A stretch of 64,000 nucleotides of DNA from Paracyclopina nana. Its lineage: Eukaryota; Arthropoda; Copepoda; Cyclopoida; Cyclopettidae. Of the stretch, positions 24,923 to 36,915 are shown one piece after another. The position numbers were made by a program, and so were the translations under genes. The first letter of the stretch is position 1. Each line of letters begins with the position of its first letter. Under the pieces are notes generated by a model. The model worked only from the letters and a program-made list of their open reading frames with translations. It made no database searches and was not told the origin of the DNA. The stretch spans positions 3,554,001 through 3,618,000 of the forward strand of contig JAGUCH010000006.1 in assembly GCA_019096065.1 (NCBI GenBank), in the 5' to 3' direction.

Positions 24923-26243
24923 TTTTATCAGCTGACTGACAACAGGCTACAGTTGAGGAATCTGCTGAGTAACAGCGACGGCATCATGCTTGAGAAGCAA
25001 CTAATTTACCTGAGAGACACTCTGAACTGATCAGCTGCTTCTTAGCAAAAGATTGCAAAATTAGCGAGATTAGTCTGCGTGCGTTTGCATTTTAGGACTA
25101 AAAATAATGGCAGATTTCCTTTGTCTCCCAAAATCAGATAACCCCCCTACACATTTTAGCCAATGTTCACGAGTCAACTTTTATCCTCTTTTAGAAAATT
25201 CCTGCAAATCCCGATTCCCACAAAAGTCGAGGTGTTTGTGGCGCAGCATGAGGCCCTATTCAAAAATAAAACGAACCGACTGGAATCATCGATTTGATAC
25301 TCTCCCTGTTGTGTGTGGCTCAGTCTCAAACCCCTTTGTGTTAGGCAATGCCAACACAATGTGCTCGTGTTCATTCATTTCGGCGATAATTCCAAAAATA
25401 CCACGCGAGCAGCTAGCGCGTTTATTAGCACAACAACCATGTATAATCTCTTGTTGGACAAGATGCATTCCATGGCAATATTTATAGTGGACAATAAAAG
25501 AAAATAGAAAGTAGTGTAAGTTTTTGGCTTTTATGCATTATGACACCCCAAGTTAGGGCATGTGAATTCGAAACACCCGACCCGGCATTTCTCCTCCTGC
25601 GGAGTCATATCGAATTGTTGCAAAGTGGAACCATCAACTTCTAAATGTGAGATAAGGAAGGAGAGAGTGTGTAAAAGGCTTCTTTTTATCTTGGTGAGCA
25701 AAAGTTGCCCTATAAATATTCGGGTACTTGTATCACCCGCCCATTTCTCTCACTTCTTGGAGATCGTTTCAAATTTCTTCACGCAGCATAGCTAGCTAGC
25801 AACTCGGATGAAAATGAAGGCAGGAGACTCATGCTAAAAAGCTCGAGAGTGGCCATAAACATATTCCAGTGCTGTAGTAATTGCGGCTCCAAAGTGAGCG
25901 ACCCAAAAGTGCTGTTGTTTAGCATTTTAAAAGAGACCCAAATAGATTTTTCGCACCATAAATCCAGTCGCAGCCAATTGACAGAGAAATGCAAATAGCA
26001 GCCTAGTCAAAGCTTCGATCGTTTGAAGAGGTATGCAAGAAGAAACCACAATTGAGAGCAAATTGGCAATAATGCTTTTAAATGGACCTGTCACGACTTT
26101 TCAAGTGCTTCTTGTCACGGAAATATTGGCAGCTACCAGCGCTGAGTAGGTATAGGATGAATGATAAATCGGATACATATTCTTATACTAGCTGGTAAAA
26201 ACGTGAATGTAAGATCAAGGTTCTTTGCAATTGGAATCAATAA
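24923..26243. other. Interval between PLOD-like gene and ephrin D
   Basis: No recognisable gene. It contains the promoter side of the PLOD-like gene and, at its right end, the 3' flank of ephrin D. Both genes are read on the minus strand. Confidence 0.55.
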
Positions 26244-26249
26244 TTTATT
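26244..26249 (-). terminator. Probable polyadenylation signal of ephrin D
   Basis: AATAAA on the minus strand about 150 bp after the ephrin D stop codon. Confidence 0.5.
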
Positions 26250-26397
26250 ATGATATAGTGGCTGACATGTGGCTATGCAAAAATGCTAAATGGTAGAAAG
26301 TAGCAGGAAGTATCACAGCAATTTTGAAATAGTACAAAGAGATCTTCTTCTTAGGTGGTTTTTTGAGCAGGAGGAATGATTTGCGTGCAGAGCAGCA

Positions 26398-27261
26398 TTA
26401 AGCTAAAACGATCAGCAAAAGTGCAACTGCAACTCCAAGGCCTGACGACGAGCTGACAAGTGATCTGGATGAAGAAGAGGAAGTGTATCGGAGTGCCTCT
26501 TTCTTCCACACATCATTGTCATGCGGCCTATACCGATGTCCTCCTTTCTGTGGGCTGAGACTGTTATTTTCCAATTCGATGAGGTCCCGTGGGTGATAAT
26601 AATAGATGTAATCGCCACGATGATTCGGGACTTTGCTATTGAACTGAACGATTGGTTTGGGCGTTGTGGACGTGGACGTGGTGGTGATGGAGGTGAAGTG
26701 TGCCCCTGACACCTCGTTGGACGACAAATCCCCTCGGGGTGCGTTGATCTGCGAGTGATCCATTCGGTTGTCCGACACCTTGAAGATCATCTTCATATTG
26801 TGAGTGGAGCAGCCTCCGCCAACTCTTCGATGAAGATCCTCCGGCGATGAGGTTGAAATGAAGTAATAGTCTTGGCCTGGATGAAACTCGAGGCCTCCCG
26901 GAGTGGGCGAGAATGAGCGGAATGTGATGGTGAAATACAGCAATTGATGCGGCTTGCTGCACACAGCAACAATTCTGGGCTTTGGGTTGGTGATGCGACA
27001 AGAATCAAACTCTTCGCGGCTGACACTGTAGATGACATGCCCCTCCGGCTGCTTCACGTCTGGCTTTGACACGGGGCAAATGATGTTGACTTGGTCGTAT
27101 TCCCATGGCAAGTTGCCCGAGTTGACATCGACAATGTGGTCAGTGTTGTCCAATCTGAACATGGGGTTGGCCCTGTTCCAGTGGATGTAGTGGATTTTTC
27201 TGGCACTAGCACAGTTGAAAATAAAGGCGCCAAGCAAAACCAAGCACTTGAGGAGATCCAT
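26398..27261 (-). CDS. Ephrin: Ephrin D, GPI-anchored Eph receptor ligand
   Basis: An ephrin of 287 residues starting at the ATG at 27261, which opens a signal peptide (MDLLKCLVLLGAFIFNCASA). The frame is open further upstream, but that part precedes a splice acceptor-like site at 27372 and looks like 5' UTR plus intron. The receptor-binding domain begins RKIHYIHWNRANPMF and carries all four cysteines (NIICP, FDSCR, VAVCS, GGGCSTHNM) and the loop FSPTPGGLEFHPG. The linker has a Thr/Ser-rich piece, then NSKVP, YIYYYHPRDLIE and KEALRYTSS as in ephrin B, a serine-rich stretch and a hydrophobic end (LGVAVALLLIVLA) typical of a GPI signal. The similarity to ephrin B, including the linker, marks the two as recent duplicates. 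Function as an Eph ligand is known for the family. Confidence 0.94.
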   Translation of the reverse strand: MDLLKCLVLLGAFIFNCASARKIHYIHWNRANPMFRLDNTDHIVDVNSGNLPWEYDQVNIICPVSKPDVKQPEGHVIYSVSREEFDSCRITNPKPRIVAVCSKPHQLLYFTITFRSFSPTPGGLEFHPGQDYYFISTSSPEDLHRRVGGGCSTHNMKMIFKVSDNRMDHSQINAPRGDLSSNEVSGAHFTSITTTSTSTTPKPIVQFNSKVPNHRGDYIYYYHPRDLIELENNSLSPQKGGHRYRPHDNDVWKKEALRYTSSSSSRSLVSSSSGLGVAVALLLIVLA

Positions 27262-27371
27262 GGTGTGTGCGTAGCAGCTAGCAGAGCATAACTCAAGTCT
27301 TAATGTTTTTGGCTTGTAGATGAGATGCCGGAGTCCCCGCTGAGGCTTTTCCTCTGTAGCTGGTATGACGG

Positions 27372-27600
27372 CCTGCAAAGGTGGAAAGGCAACATCTATC
27401 AATGTCTGTCGTTGGCACTCTGCCACTTAATCATGGCGAATTTCATAACGCGATATCATCAATTCAAATTCAATTCTTACCTGATAGCGGATGATAGTAT
27501 AGAGTGTGTAGCTGTGGTCACTTTGCGTTAGCTATGGTTATGTTGCCGGTGCGAGCGTCTGTGAACGACTGATGCGAGTGTCCCGGTTCACGTCCACTTT
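27372..27600 (-). promoter_or_regulatory. 5' UTR intron and first exon of ephrin D
   Basis: On the minus strand an exon ends at 27481 with a strong donor (ATCAG then GTAAGAATTG). An acceptor (CTTTGCAG) at 27373 lies 112 bp before the ephrin D ATG. The implied intron is 27373-27480 (108 bp), so the transcript likely starts near or above 27590. Ephrins A and B show the same layout of a non-coding exon followed by an intronless coding exon. Confidence 0.5.
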
Positions 27601-30600
27601 ATTGTGCACTTGGACCGCGGTCCACGTACAACAACTGAGCATAGCAGCAGGAGGGAATCACCGCGGCTGCTTTTCCACTCCCGCTCAAGCACCAACCACT
27701 CGATTTCTTGATCAATTCCTTCAAGCTCTGCCTTCTTGAGCAAGGCACAAAAAAGCCCCTGTTTCATGCAGGATTTGCTAATATTTTGACTTGAGAGTTG
27801 TTGGGTGGCCATGATGGAGGGTCTTTTTAGCTGCACCTCTTGAGGACACCCTGGTGAGAGTCATTGTCTCTTTTGCGAGGACTGGCTATTGGAATGTAGT
27901 AGAGTCAATTTTTGGGAGTTAAATTGTTGTCCCATGGAATGCACCAAAGCTGGGGGAGGAGAGCTGGAAAAGTTACAGAAGATTGACAGAAAAATTGAAA
28001 ACTCCGTTTATTCTGCTGAGCCATCGTTGGCGCATGTTCTAATTGTTGATTTTTCGCCGCCGCCACCACCACCCTTTGAAACTTTGCCGTCATTAAAGTC
28101 AAACGCGGAGGAGACGAGTTTGGATTCCAATGGCGATTTGATTGAGGATTTATAGCTAACCCAATTTGAGCGCGCGTTTATTCTCCAATTTATCATCGCT
28201 GCTAGCTCCCTCAAATGGCCATTTTACGATTTTTTTTTTGCCGTTCACCAATGTCAACGAGGGTCAGACTAATTGCTACCCCTTTATACAAGAAAATTCT
28301 TGACAAGATATGCCAGGAAAATTCCGTGTTCCCCACAAAAAGGTTAGCGGGCAGCAATTTTTGGTGGCAAAGGTGCTTAGCTCGTCTGCTTGTTGAAAAG
28401 CAGTGTAGAATCTGCTTGACGGGTAACTGATGTGTTTTTGAGTCATTTTTTGCTGCTTGGTATTCGTGTTGCTGATATGTTGATGGGGGTGCAACAAATC
28501 GTCAGGGGAACCCATGGGGTCAAAAGTATAACTCTGATCCTCAAGGGGTGCCTCCATTTGAAATGCAACAATTTCAGGAGTCGTGTAAGTTATGTGGTGT
28601 TGCTTCTACCTCAAATCGAAGAAACCTGCTGAAAAAATGGTAATGAAGTCAGGAATTTCGATGGCCAAAACAGATATCGTGCTGATCACACAAGGGTGTC
28701 CGAATTGCAAGTAGCCCCCCTCCAAGGACTTGATGAAAAACTTGTGCCCTGGACCTCATCACAGCTCACCACCACCGACCGATATCGGCCACTTGTTGAC
28801 ATGACAGACTACCATTTTGCCAAGAGACTTTGATAAGCTTTTTTGCCTCTTTTTTCTCTTGTCTCGAAGCCTTCAAAATGAGGATAAAGACCAATTTGCC
28901 ATTTTATTTCTATTTCGTATGGGAATTTTGGGTAAAATGTCCTGTCGTAAAACTGGCTGTTTCATTAATCGACGCTAATAGCTGATGCGCAAAAAGTCCA
29001 TAAATCAGTTGATATCAAGGAATGTTTCTTTGGCTCGTCGTTGGTGGCCCACCGACGTTTAATAGTAATAATAATCCCTTTTCAATTGATTATGGCAAAA
29101 GCTGCGCGCGCGATCTTCCAGCGATCAAGATGAGAGGGAACACACACGTGCTACAATGAAATAGATTGATGTTTCGTCAAAATCACCAATAATTTGGGAT
29201 CTGTGTGCTCCGCCATTGCAACAAAACTTTATGGCTTAAGCTTGCTCTGGAATGCGAGCACTTTCTTACTGGGTGTATCTGTAATATTTAATTACATTGA
29301 AAAAGATCCTCTGTAATCGTTTCAAAATAGTGAGGAAATTGGGCCATATAAATTAGCATCAGATTAAAATCACGTGTTCCACTTTTCAACCCTTTTCCAC
29401 CCTGTGAGAAATACATCCATACTAGTGATTTTGCAAGGCAACTCCAAGCTGCAATTTATTCTGTTGCTGAGATCAGTATCTGAGCAATAGATGCTGTAAA
29501 CAGTAATTTTCAGATATCTGAAGAAGTTAAGGTGCATTATCCCCCCCAATTTCTGAGTGCTAGACGACAAGTCTCGGCATTGTTGTCCAATCCTCCCCAA
29601 AGGGCTAAATTCCACCATTGAATGGCAAGAATTTTATTTTGTGGTGTCAGCACATTTCAATCGTCGTGGGAACTTTAATTAGGTGCAAGCTGAGAGATCG
29701 AGAGAGGTGCATTCTTGGCTGAATTGCTAATTGCCTCATTTTGGGACCTTATTGTAAAGTGACCACGTGCAATAAGTCAGCATGTTTCTTCAATTCACTC
29801 TCCTCGGCCATCCAAAGAATTCGAGGTTTAAATTGAATTCGACGTCCAACTGCGCTAAAAAGTGGAGTAACAACCATCATTCTTGCCATACTTGAGAAAA
29901 TGACTTTGCTAATTGCAACCACAAAGCTCCTTGACCTTCCCAGGCAAAACCCAGTTTTTTTGCCTTTTTTCACTCCAATTGATCCATCAGTGGCAGTGAT
30001 AATGTTGTGATTTTTCAGTACAACGAGAATTACAAATTGGCACAAGATTTCTTCAATGCACAAAAGGCTGGGCAACAATGGTGGGCGTGGACATTTTTTT
30101 CGACCCCAAAAGAGTGACAATTGGCAAATTATGAGGAGGGGTGCGACACACCCTGCTTACTTTTGTGCCATGTTGATCAAATATTGCTGATGTACGATTT
30201 TCCCATGATTTTCGAAATCATGAAATCGCGGTGAACATTCACCCCCTTTTTGCACCAGCAGCTCATTAGTGCGATAATCCTTTGGGTATTATGCTGCAGT
30301 TTTTCTTTAGGGAAAATCATTAGCCCCGGCCATTGTTCCAAAATGAGGGATATTGCAAAAACCAGAGCGTTAATCACTGCTGGATATCTGCAGCACACAA
30401 AACCTCAATAAATTCGGTAATTTTTATAATGGCCGCGCGCTAAATTGCAATTAGCTCACTTTCCAAAAATATCAGTAGAATTATTCACAAATGGATTTCC
30501 CGAACGACCGGACATGCATACATTGTGAAATGCTTGAAAATTAGCTTGATTTGTCAGGAATTCGCACCCTTCAATCGAGAGCTGATTGAGCCCTATTTTT

Positions 30601-32853
30601 AGCCTTAAAATTTGTTTTGTCATCTGCGCGCAATTTTCCGGTGTTGTGCGAACAAGCACCAAACTGGCAAAGTAAACAAAATAACCAGAAACTGAGGTGT
30701 CAGCAGGTGCACACCTGCTTGTAGCTGACCTCAACGGCGCTTTTTAATTTTTTACCCCACCAGGAGCAGCTAGACCTCGGAGAATCAATAAGTGCTTAAA
30801 TCCCCATTATTCATCGTTTGACAAGCTGCTGTGGTAATTTTGGGAAAAATCACTTATTTTTGGGCAGGGAAGGAAAACCGCAAAAATATGGCTGCTCGAA
30901 TCCCCTGTAAATAAGTTCCCAAATAATGATCACTTTTGAATTTATAAGATCGTGAGAATATCAGAGATATCCAATTCATTGTCAAAATGAGTGTTCACAC
31001 ATTGATGATGATCAGGTTGAGGTGCTACTTACTTGTCACATCTAATAAGATAGCAATGCACTGATATGGGAAATTGCCGGGAGGAAATCATTCCAATGGA
31101 AATTATGTCTTTGCCCCAATCATAACCATTAAGGATTTGGCTGTCTGAATATCCGGACTGGTACTTGAGTGCCCCTCCCCTCGAGACTGCAGACTCGTCA
31201 AATGACAGATAGCTGTGGAGGAACCCTGATATTAAAGTACACGGTACTACAAGCTGTACTACAACTACTACTATTTGCCTTCAAGGGTGATCTACTAGTA
31301 GTAGTACTCATTGCAAATTGCAGACCGGTCTTCCTTTTTGTGACTCCCACCTTTCAATTTTGACCATATCCACAAAACAAGACGGGATTTGACACCTACA
31401 ATTAGCAGCCACGGCCTCGGCCTTGGCCAGAACAACCATAACGATCTTCATTGCAATTGAGGTGGCCCCTCCGAGATTTATCGTCGTGAAAGTGCTCATT
31501 TTCCAATGAAGCTTTTTTTTCATTTTAGCCCCCAGCTAGATATATAGGGGAAAAATACGAATCTTCGTTTTATATGAAAATAGCTGGTTTTAAATCAGAT
31601 TTACGGCCGTGGTAATTGATGATGTAAGTCGTATGATTGCTCAGAAATCAATGGGAAATTATGGAAATATGCGGCTAATTTGAATTTGATAGGGGAACTC
31701 GCTAATTGGGAGGAATTTTTATTGCTCGCACACGATTAACGATATGCAAAGGATGGATCGTTATCGTTGTTCCGGACGATAAACGCTCTGCAATCGTAGC
31801 TGGAGCATTACTACATTTTGGCCTACAATTAGTGAATTTGGGAGTTTGTTTTCGCCGTACGCCAGACTGTGCTCTGATGATGTCTCCTTCGTCTCCGGTC
31901 TCTTGACCACCCGAAAATCAAACACTTTTTCACACTCACCCCAATTTGGGTGTCAGGTTTTCTACCACTGCACCGGAAGAAAACAGACACAGCAGAGAAA
32001 GGGCTTCTAATTTCGGGGCCAAAAATGCCACCACCTGCAACAGCTCAAATATTGGCCCAGTTTTGCGGCAAAAAAGGGTTGTTTTGTAGCCATCGAGAAG
32101 CAGTAGTAGTAGTGAAACTAATATAAAGATACAGACGTCAGATAAGCGGCTGTAAAGCAGGGGATAACAACTTGTTTGCCTACGATTCAGAGAATATAAG
32201 GATGAAACTCCTAATTGAACATGCACTTAACCTGTTTTATTTGCATTCTTCGGCATTGCTCCACTACGCACTCTAGCTAATTCGACCCTTTAATGCTTCT
32301 AGCTTCCAATTAGTGGCTATTTACAGAGTACATATGCGATTTGTCTGGCTTTTTGCCCCCTTTCCAAATTGAGGGTTTGGCATGGAGTAGAAAAACACGA
32401 GATTATGGCAAATTGATTGTTTTTGCATTTAAAAAATTACCCATCTTTTTGTCAGTATTTGCTAATGGATTTTCAATTGTGGGTTCGCGTCCAGCTTTTA
32501 ATCATAATAATATAGCAGAGCTTGAAAAATGCAGACAGGTTAAATATACAGCTGTCGACGCAGTTTGATTTTTTCCCAAGCTTTTTCAGCTCTTTTTTGA
32601 CACAATTTAGCAGTTTTTACATTGATTCGAGATTGTGTGGGTGTCCAAGTTTTGGGTCATTTGTCATGATGGCGACTTCTGATAGGCCAACTTAAAGACA
32701 GATAATTTTGCACACTACCGCAAATTAGCTGTAATGTCGCGACATGACATTTCAGCCAACATTATACACAGCCAGTTTCTGAGTAAAAATGAATGTCAAT
32801 GCCATCATCATCATATTCTTGGTTATTGCACATGTTGCATCATTCGAGCAGAG
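27601..32853. other. 5-kb interval without recognisable gene
   Basis: No convincing coding region. Frames of 60-125 codons exist on both strands with no family features. Short TAC/GTA triplet tracts, partly in inverted arrangement, lie at about 31250-31305. Confidence 0.5.
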
Positions 32854-33806
32854 ATGGCCGAAGGGAAAGGTCGATTTATTTGCTTATTCGTGATTATAAA
32901 TGTGACGTTTATGGGCCATCATGGGTGCGAGTGTTTCAACCTTTTTGGAGATGCAGACGGAGAATATGGCTCAAAATTCAAGTGTTACTCGACATACGAG
33001 CTCGTTGAAGTCACCACTTACGACACGCATTATGATGAGGTAAAATGTCTCATTTTAACTTTTGAAGGCTTGACAATTGATCGACGTAGCTCGGCAAAAA
33101 GCCCGGAAAGTTTTAATTGATATTCTGGCCTTTTTTGCAGCGATGCTACCATCACTACGACAAAAAGTGCCACACTGACTACGACGTGAGCTACGATGTC
33201 AGGTACGAAAAAGAGTGTCACACCTCGCATCATCCGGAATGCCGAAAAACCCAACACACGGTCTATGTCGAAAAGTGTGACCATGGCTCGGAGCAAAAGT
33301 GCGAAATTGTCTATGACACCATCGAGGAGGAGAAATGTAATACCATTTACGATACCAAATGCCATACCACATACGACACCGTCTACGAAACTGTGGCTGA
33401 GAAAGAATGCAAGCCAGGATATGGAGGATATACGAGGAAGGAGGATTGTCATGATGTGCCAAAGCAGGTGCCAAGACAAGTGCCCAAACAGCAGTGCCAG
33501 CAGATTCCGCAGCAAGAGTGTCACCCAGTGCCCAAAAAGGTTCCGAGACAAGAGTGCCATCAAGTTCCGAAGAATCATTGCAGGCAGATTCCGCAATCCG
33601 TGCCAAAGGAAGAGTGCATCCAGGTTCCTCAGCAGAAATGTCGTGAATATCCCATCAAGACTCCCAAGCATATTCCACGCAAAGAGTGCCAAACAATTCC
33701 GCGGAAGCATTGCGAAAAAATACCAAAGAAGATTCCTCGGAAAATCCTCAAGCATGTTCCACGCTATTACTGCGAAAGCAAAAAAGGCCTGGAAAAATTA
33801 TTCTGA
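32854..33806 (+). CDS. Secreted Cys-rich protein with Val/Ile-Pro tetrapeptide repeats
   Basis: Two exons, 32854-33039 and 33141-33806, joined in frame across a 101-bp intron (GAG then GTAAAA; TTTTTTGCAG), giving 283 residues. The N-terminus has a hydrophobic signal-like segment (FICLFVIINVTFMG). The first half of the mature chain has Cys-, His- and Tyr-rich units such as KCHTTYDTVYE and KCNTIYDT. The second half (about 170-275) is highly regular, with steps of four residues ending in Val-Pro or Ile-Pro and a cysteine opening every second or third step, as in CQQIPQQE, CHPVPKKVPRQE and CHQVPKNH. It is basic in the last third. I do not recognise a named family. A structural, disulfide-linked extracellular or cuticle-associated role is inferred from composition. 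The long open frame on the opposite strand is a by-product of this repeat. Confidence 0.8.
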
Positions 33807-33868
33807 ATTTAGCCAAGATATTATTTATCCCAACTTATATATATTTTTGATTATTGCAAATGAGCTAC

Positions 33869-33874
33869 AATAAA
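33869..33874 (+). terminator. Polyadenylation signal of the Cys/Pro repeat gene
   Basis: AATAAA about 63 bp after the stop codon. Confidence 0.65.
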
Positions 33875-36800
33875 CGTAGGAATTATTTTAAATGGAGTCT
33901 CGCAACCTTTCTACAACTACACTTGAGAAGTTTAGCTTAACAAAGGCCAAAAATATGTCTCACTTGGGACAACATTTGTCAGCAAGGTTGACGTCACGTT
34001 TTTGGGCCCATTTCAACAACAGTTTTTTTCCAGCTGTTTGTTGTTTTGTTGCAAAAAAATTCCTTTCACGAGAAAATTACGACATGCAACACCTTTCAGG
34101 CGAATCTTTGACACAAGAGGAAAACTTTTGTTCAGATTTGACACTTTTCATTTTTCATGCTATTATGACTCTCAAAGCCTAGTCCTAAAAAATAACCAAC
34201 ACTTTGCTTTTGGACTGCAGATGCATCAAATCATACTTTTTCAAAAATCGTTCATCAACTTCAACTTTCTGTTATTATGCAGAAGTTGTGTAGAAAGCAG
34301 CTCAGCTTCCTCACTTAAATCGTCAGTCTGAAAGACTCACCTTGACAAGAAGCACGTGTTCTTTTACGAGAACAAAATAAAAGAGAAGGTAAGTGTCACA
34401 TAGCATAAAGCATGACAAATCTCGTAAAACAGACATTTTTGTCAGTGTTTCAACTTGGCAAGGCCCTTTTAGCTGGGCCACACCGAAAAACCATTTTGCA
34501 AGTTCAACGCTCTCCCCTGCTGAGTCCTCAAGAATATTGCTAAGCCATTTTGCATAGAAAAATGAATGAAGTCATCATGAATGAATGCAGAGCTGACAGA
34601 TATCTTTCCAAATGCAGAGTTGATTTTTGTAATGGCTATAGGCACATTTGTGTGCAAATTCTTTCAAGTACAAAGCAATGAACCACCATGTAGTTCGCGG
34701 CCAGCGTTGAGCACCAAATTAGGGCTATTTGATGGCCGTGTACACATTATCAAATCTGTTTTATTGCCCGCTTTTTATGGCTTTCTGCGACTCATCCTTT
34801 CTTCTGAGCCATATTTCTCTCTCGCTGGCGCGATGCAATTGTTTAGCTTGCAGATCACATTTTTAGATAGATTTTTAAGGATTGAAACTTTTACATTTTG
34901 GCCATGTGCAATTTCAGGGTTGATGGGCCTTGCTGTCACTGTGGGGTAAACACCTCTGAAAATACACCATCCCCCAAAACACCAACACTCGAAATTCGCA
35001 CTGATTTTAAAATGGACACAAAATACAAATTCGATTACTTTACAAAAATATATTTGTTGAAAGGTGTCACTAACGTGCGAATCGGTTAATGTTTCAAAAA
35101 CACGAAAAGATTTTAAAATTGAAGGCTTTGTAAATAAAACAAAGGCATGGTAATAATAACTCATCTGGTGCTTTTGAGGGCAGTTACACAAAAGCTAAAA
35201 GCTACAGGTAAGTGGGGTTGTAAAAAGCAGTTCGAATCTGGTATAATCAAGACACACAACCGCAAAATAGACTAATTGCGTGACCTTTCCCAACTGTTTC
35301 TTAGCCCCTATCCATGCATTTATAGCTATTACCAAGTGTTACAACGTTCTTTCCTCTTGACACAATTGCTGCATGACTCAACTTTTAAGTAGGAGTTTCT
35401 CAGAAGCACTAAATCCAAATTGGGAATTTTCATATACGATCCACATACATTCACTTTTGCTTTAAATACTTCGTTAGGAATGCACTAACCCTCTTTCAAC
35501 AATTTTTTATTCATTTGAACCATTTAAAATGTAAAATGGCATTATCCCGACTGAAAATATAATCTACCTAGCTTCAAGAGAAAAAACGAGAGAATTGAGT
35601 GTTCACTCATGTTTTCTGATCTCTGTATGTAGCACGCCTTCGCTTGTGGTGAAGCCATTTTAGGCCTTCTGAGCACAGCGTGGTAAAAAGAGCCAAAAAA
35701 AGCCCAAATCGCCAATATACAAAAATTCCTTCAAGTCAGTATGAAAGATGAAAAAATATAGAAATTAAAATTGTTTTGTAGGCCTTCAGTGAAAAAGGCC
35801 CCAGTGTGGTATGTCAGGGCGCTCAAGACCCTTAAAGAAGTGATCGAGACCTGGATGAGAATCCGCGATCTTGCCAGACAGTTTGTCGGCAACCAACAAG
35901 CTGCTCGAATGCAGTTCTAAAAGTGATTTCAACGAAGAATGGACTTGCATCATCAAAGTCCACCACCACCCAACAACTGGGGAGAAATGAGCATAGTAAA
36001 TGAGTAAGTGGAACTTGAGGGCGTTCACCTCACTGTTAAAATGTAGACAAGTTTCTCGATTGTGATCGCTAAAGGCAACTTACCTTATTTCTGAAAAGAA
36101 GCTAGGGAATTTTTTTTTGGTCAGTATCTGAAAGTGTGGTTCTTGAGAGTTTGAGGACTGAGGATGTAAGCCATAATGCAATCAAGTGGTGTGAGGTAAT
36201 TTGCATTGACAAATATCCGCGATAGGCCTACACAAGGCAATTTTTTGGCCATGCACTTCAAGTCAGGCCGCAAAAATGCCATCAGCAAAGTTGTTGCATT
36301 TGAGACATCAGGAAGAAACAAATTATGTAGTATATGATGCAAGCACCAACAACAAACAAAAACAAGCACATGAACATAGTACATTATGCAGACTTTTTTA
36401 AAGACCTTTTTCGCATCTGATTTCGACCTTTCAACGGCGAAGACCAAATATGGCCGGATGATCATGAATTGAGTCATATATTCATGCTTTCCAAGAAAGA
36501 CTCGACTTTGGATGAATGCTGAAAAGTCGTGCAAGTGCCCATGCGTTTCGTGGGTGGTGGTGCAGCATTTTCATACTATATGGGCATAAAGGCTGCAAAA
36601 AAATTAATGTAACATGTTAAAGGCCATGACCAAAGTTTCGCACAGAGATCTGCTAAAAGTCCGCCCACCTTTTTTAGAGTCATTTATCAAGTAATAGACA
36701 CTGCATGCTTTATATGTATATGTCACCATATAGCTTGATGGCCTTGGAAAATTGACAAAATGCAAGCCTTCCTCTATAAGCTTGAATATGCTATATGGTA

Positions 36801-36915
36801 ATCATTCGCCACTTGTGCAACTCAGGAAATTGAAGCTATTTTGCACTCAAGTCAAGTGCAATAGGAAACACCTGTGAAATCTATTCTTAAAGGATTCGCT
36901 TTTTGTTTTTTTCAG
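33875..36915. other. Interval without firmly supported gene
   Basis: No gene called. A minus-strand frame at 36121-36534 has two hydrophobic segments vaguely like the last helices of a GPCR, but it has no companion exons. The remainder is AT-rich with no recognisable feature. Confidence 0.5.

Noticed and set aside
27262-27426. N-terminal extension of ephrin D
   Set aside because: It crosses a probable 3' splice site at 27372 and lies before the ATG that opens a good signal peptide.
31240-31310. TAC/GTA triplet tracts in partly inverted arrangement
   Set aside because: Imperfect, with no target-site duplication found. Probably simple-sequence drift rather than a transposon.
33030-33755. 241-codon open frame on the minus strand, rich in Leu, Phe, Arg and Asn
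   Set aside because: It lies opposite the Cys/Val-Pro repeat gene. Its length is a by-product of the repetitive codons; splice sites, signal peptide and polyadenylation signal all support the plus strand.
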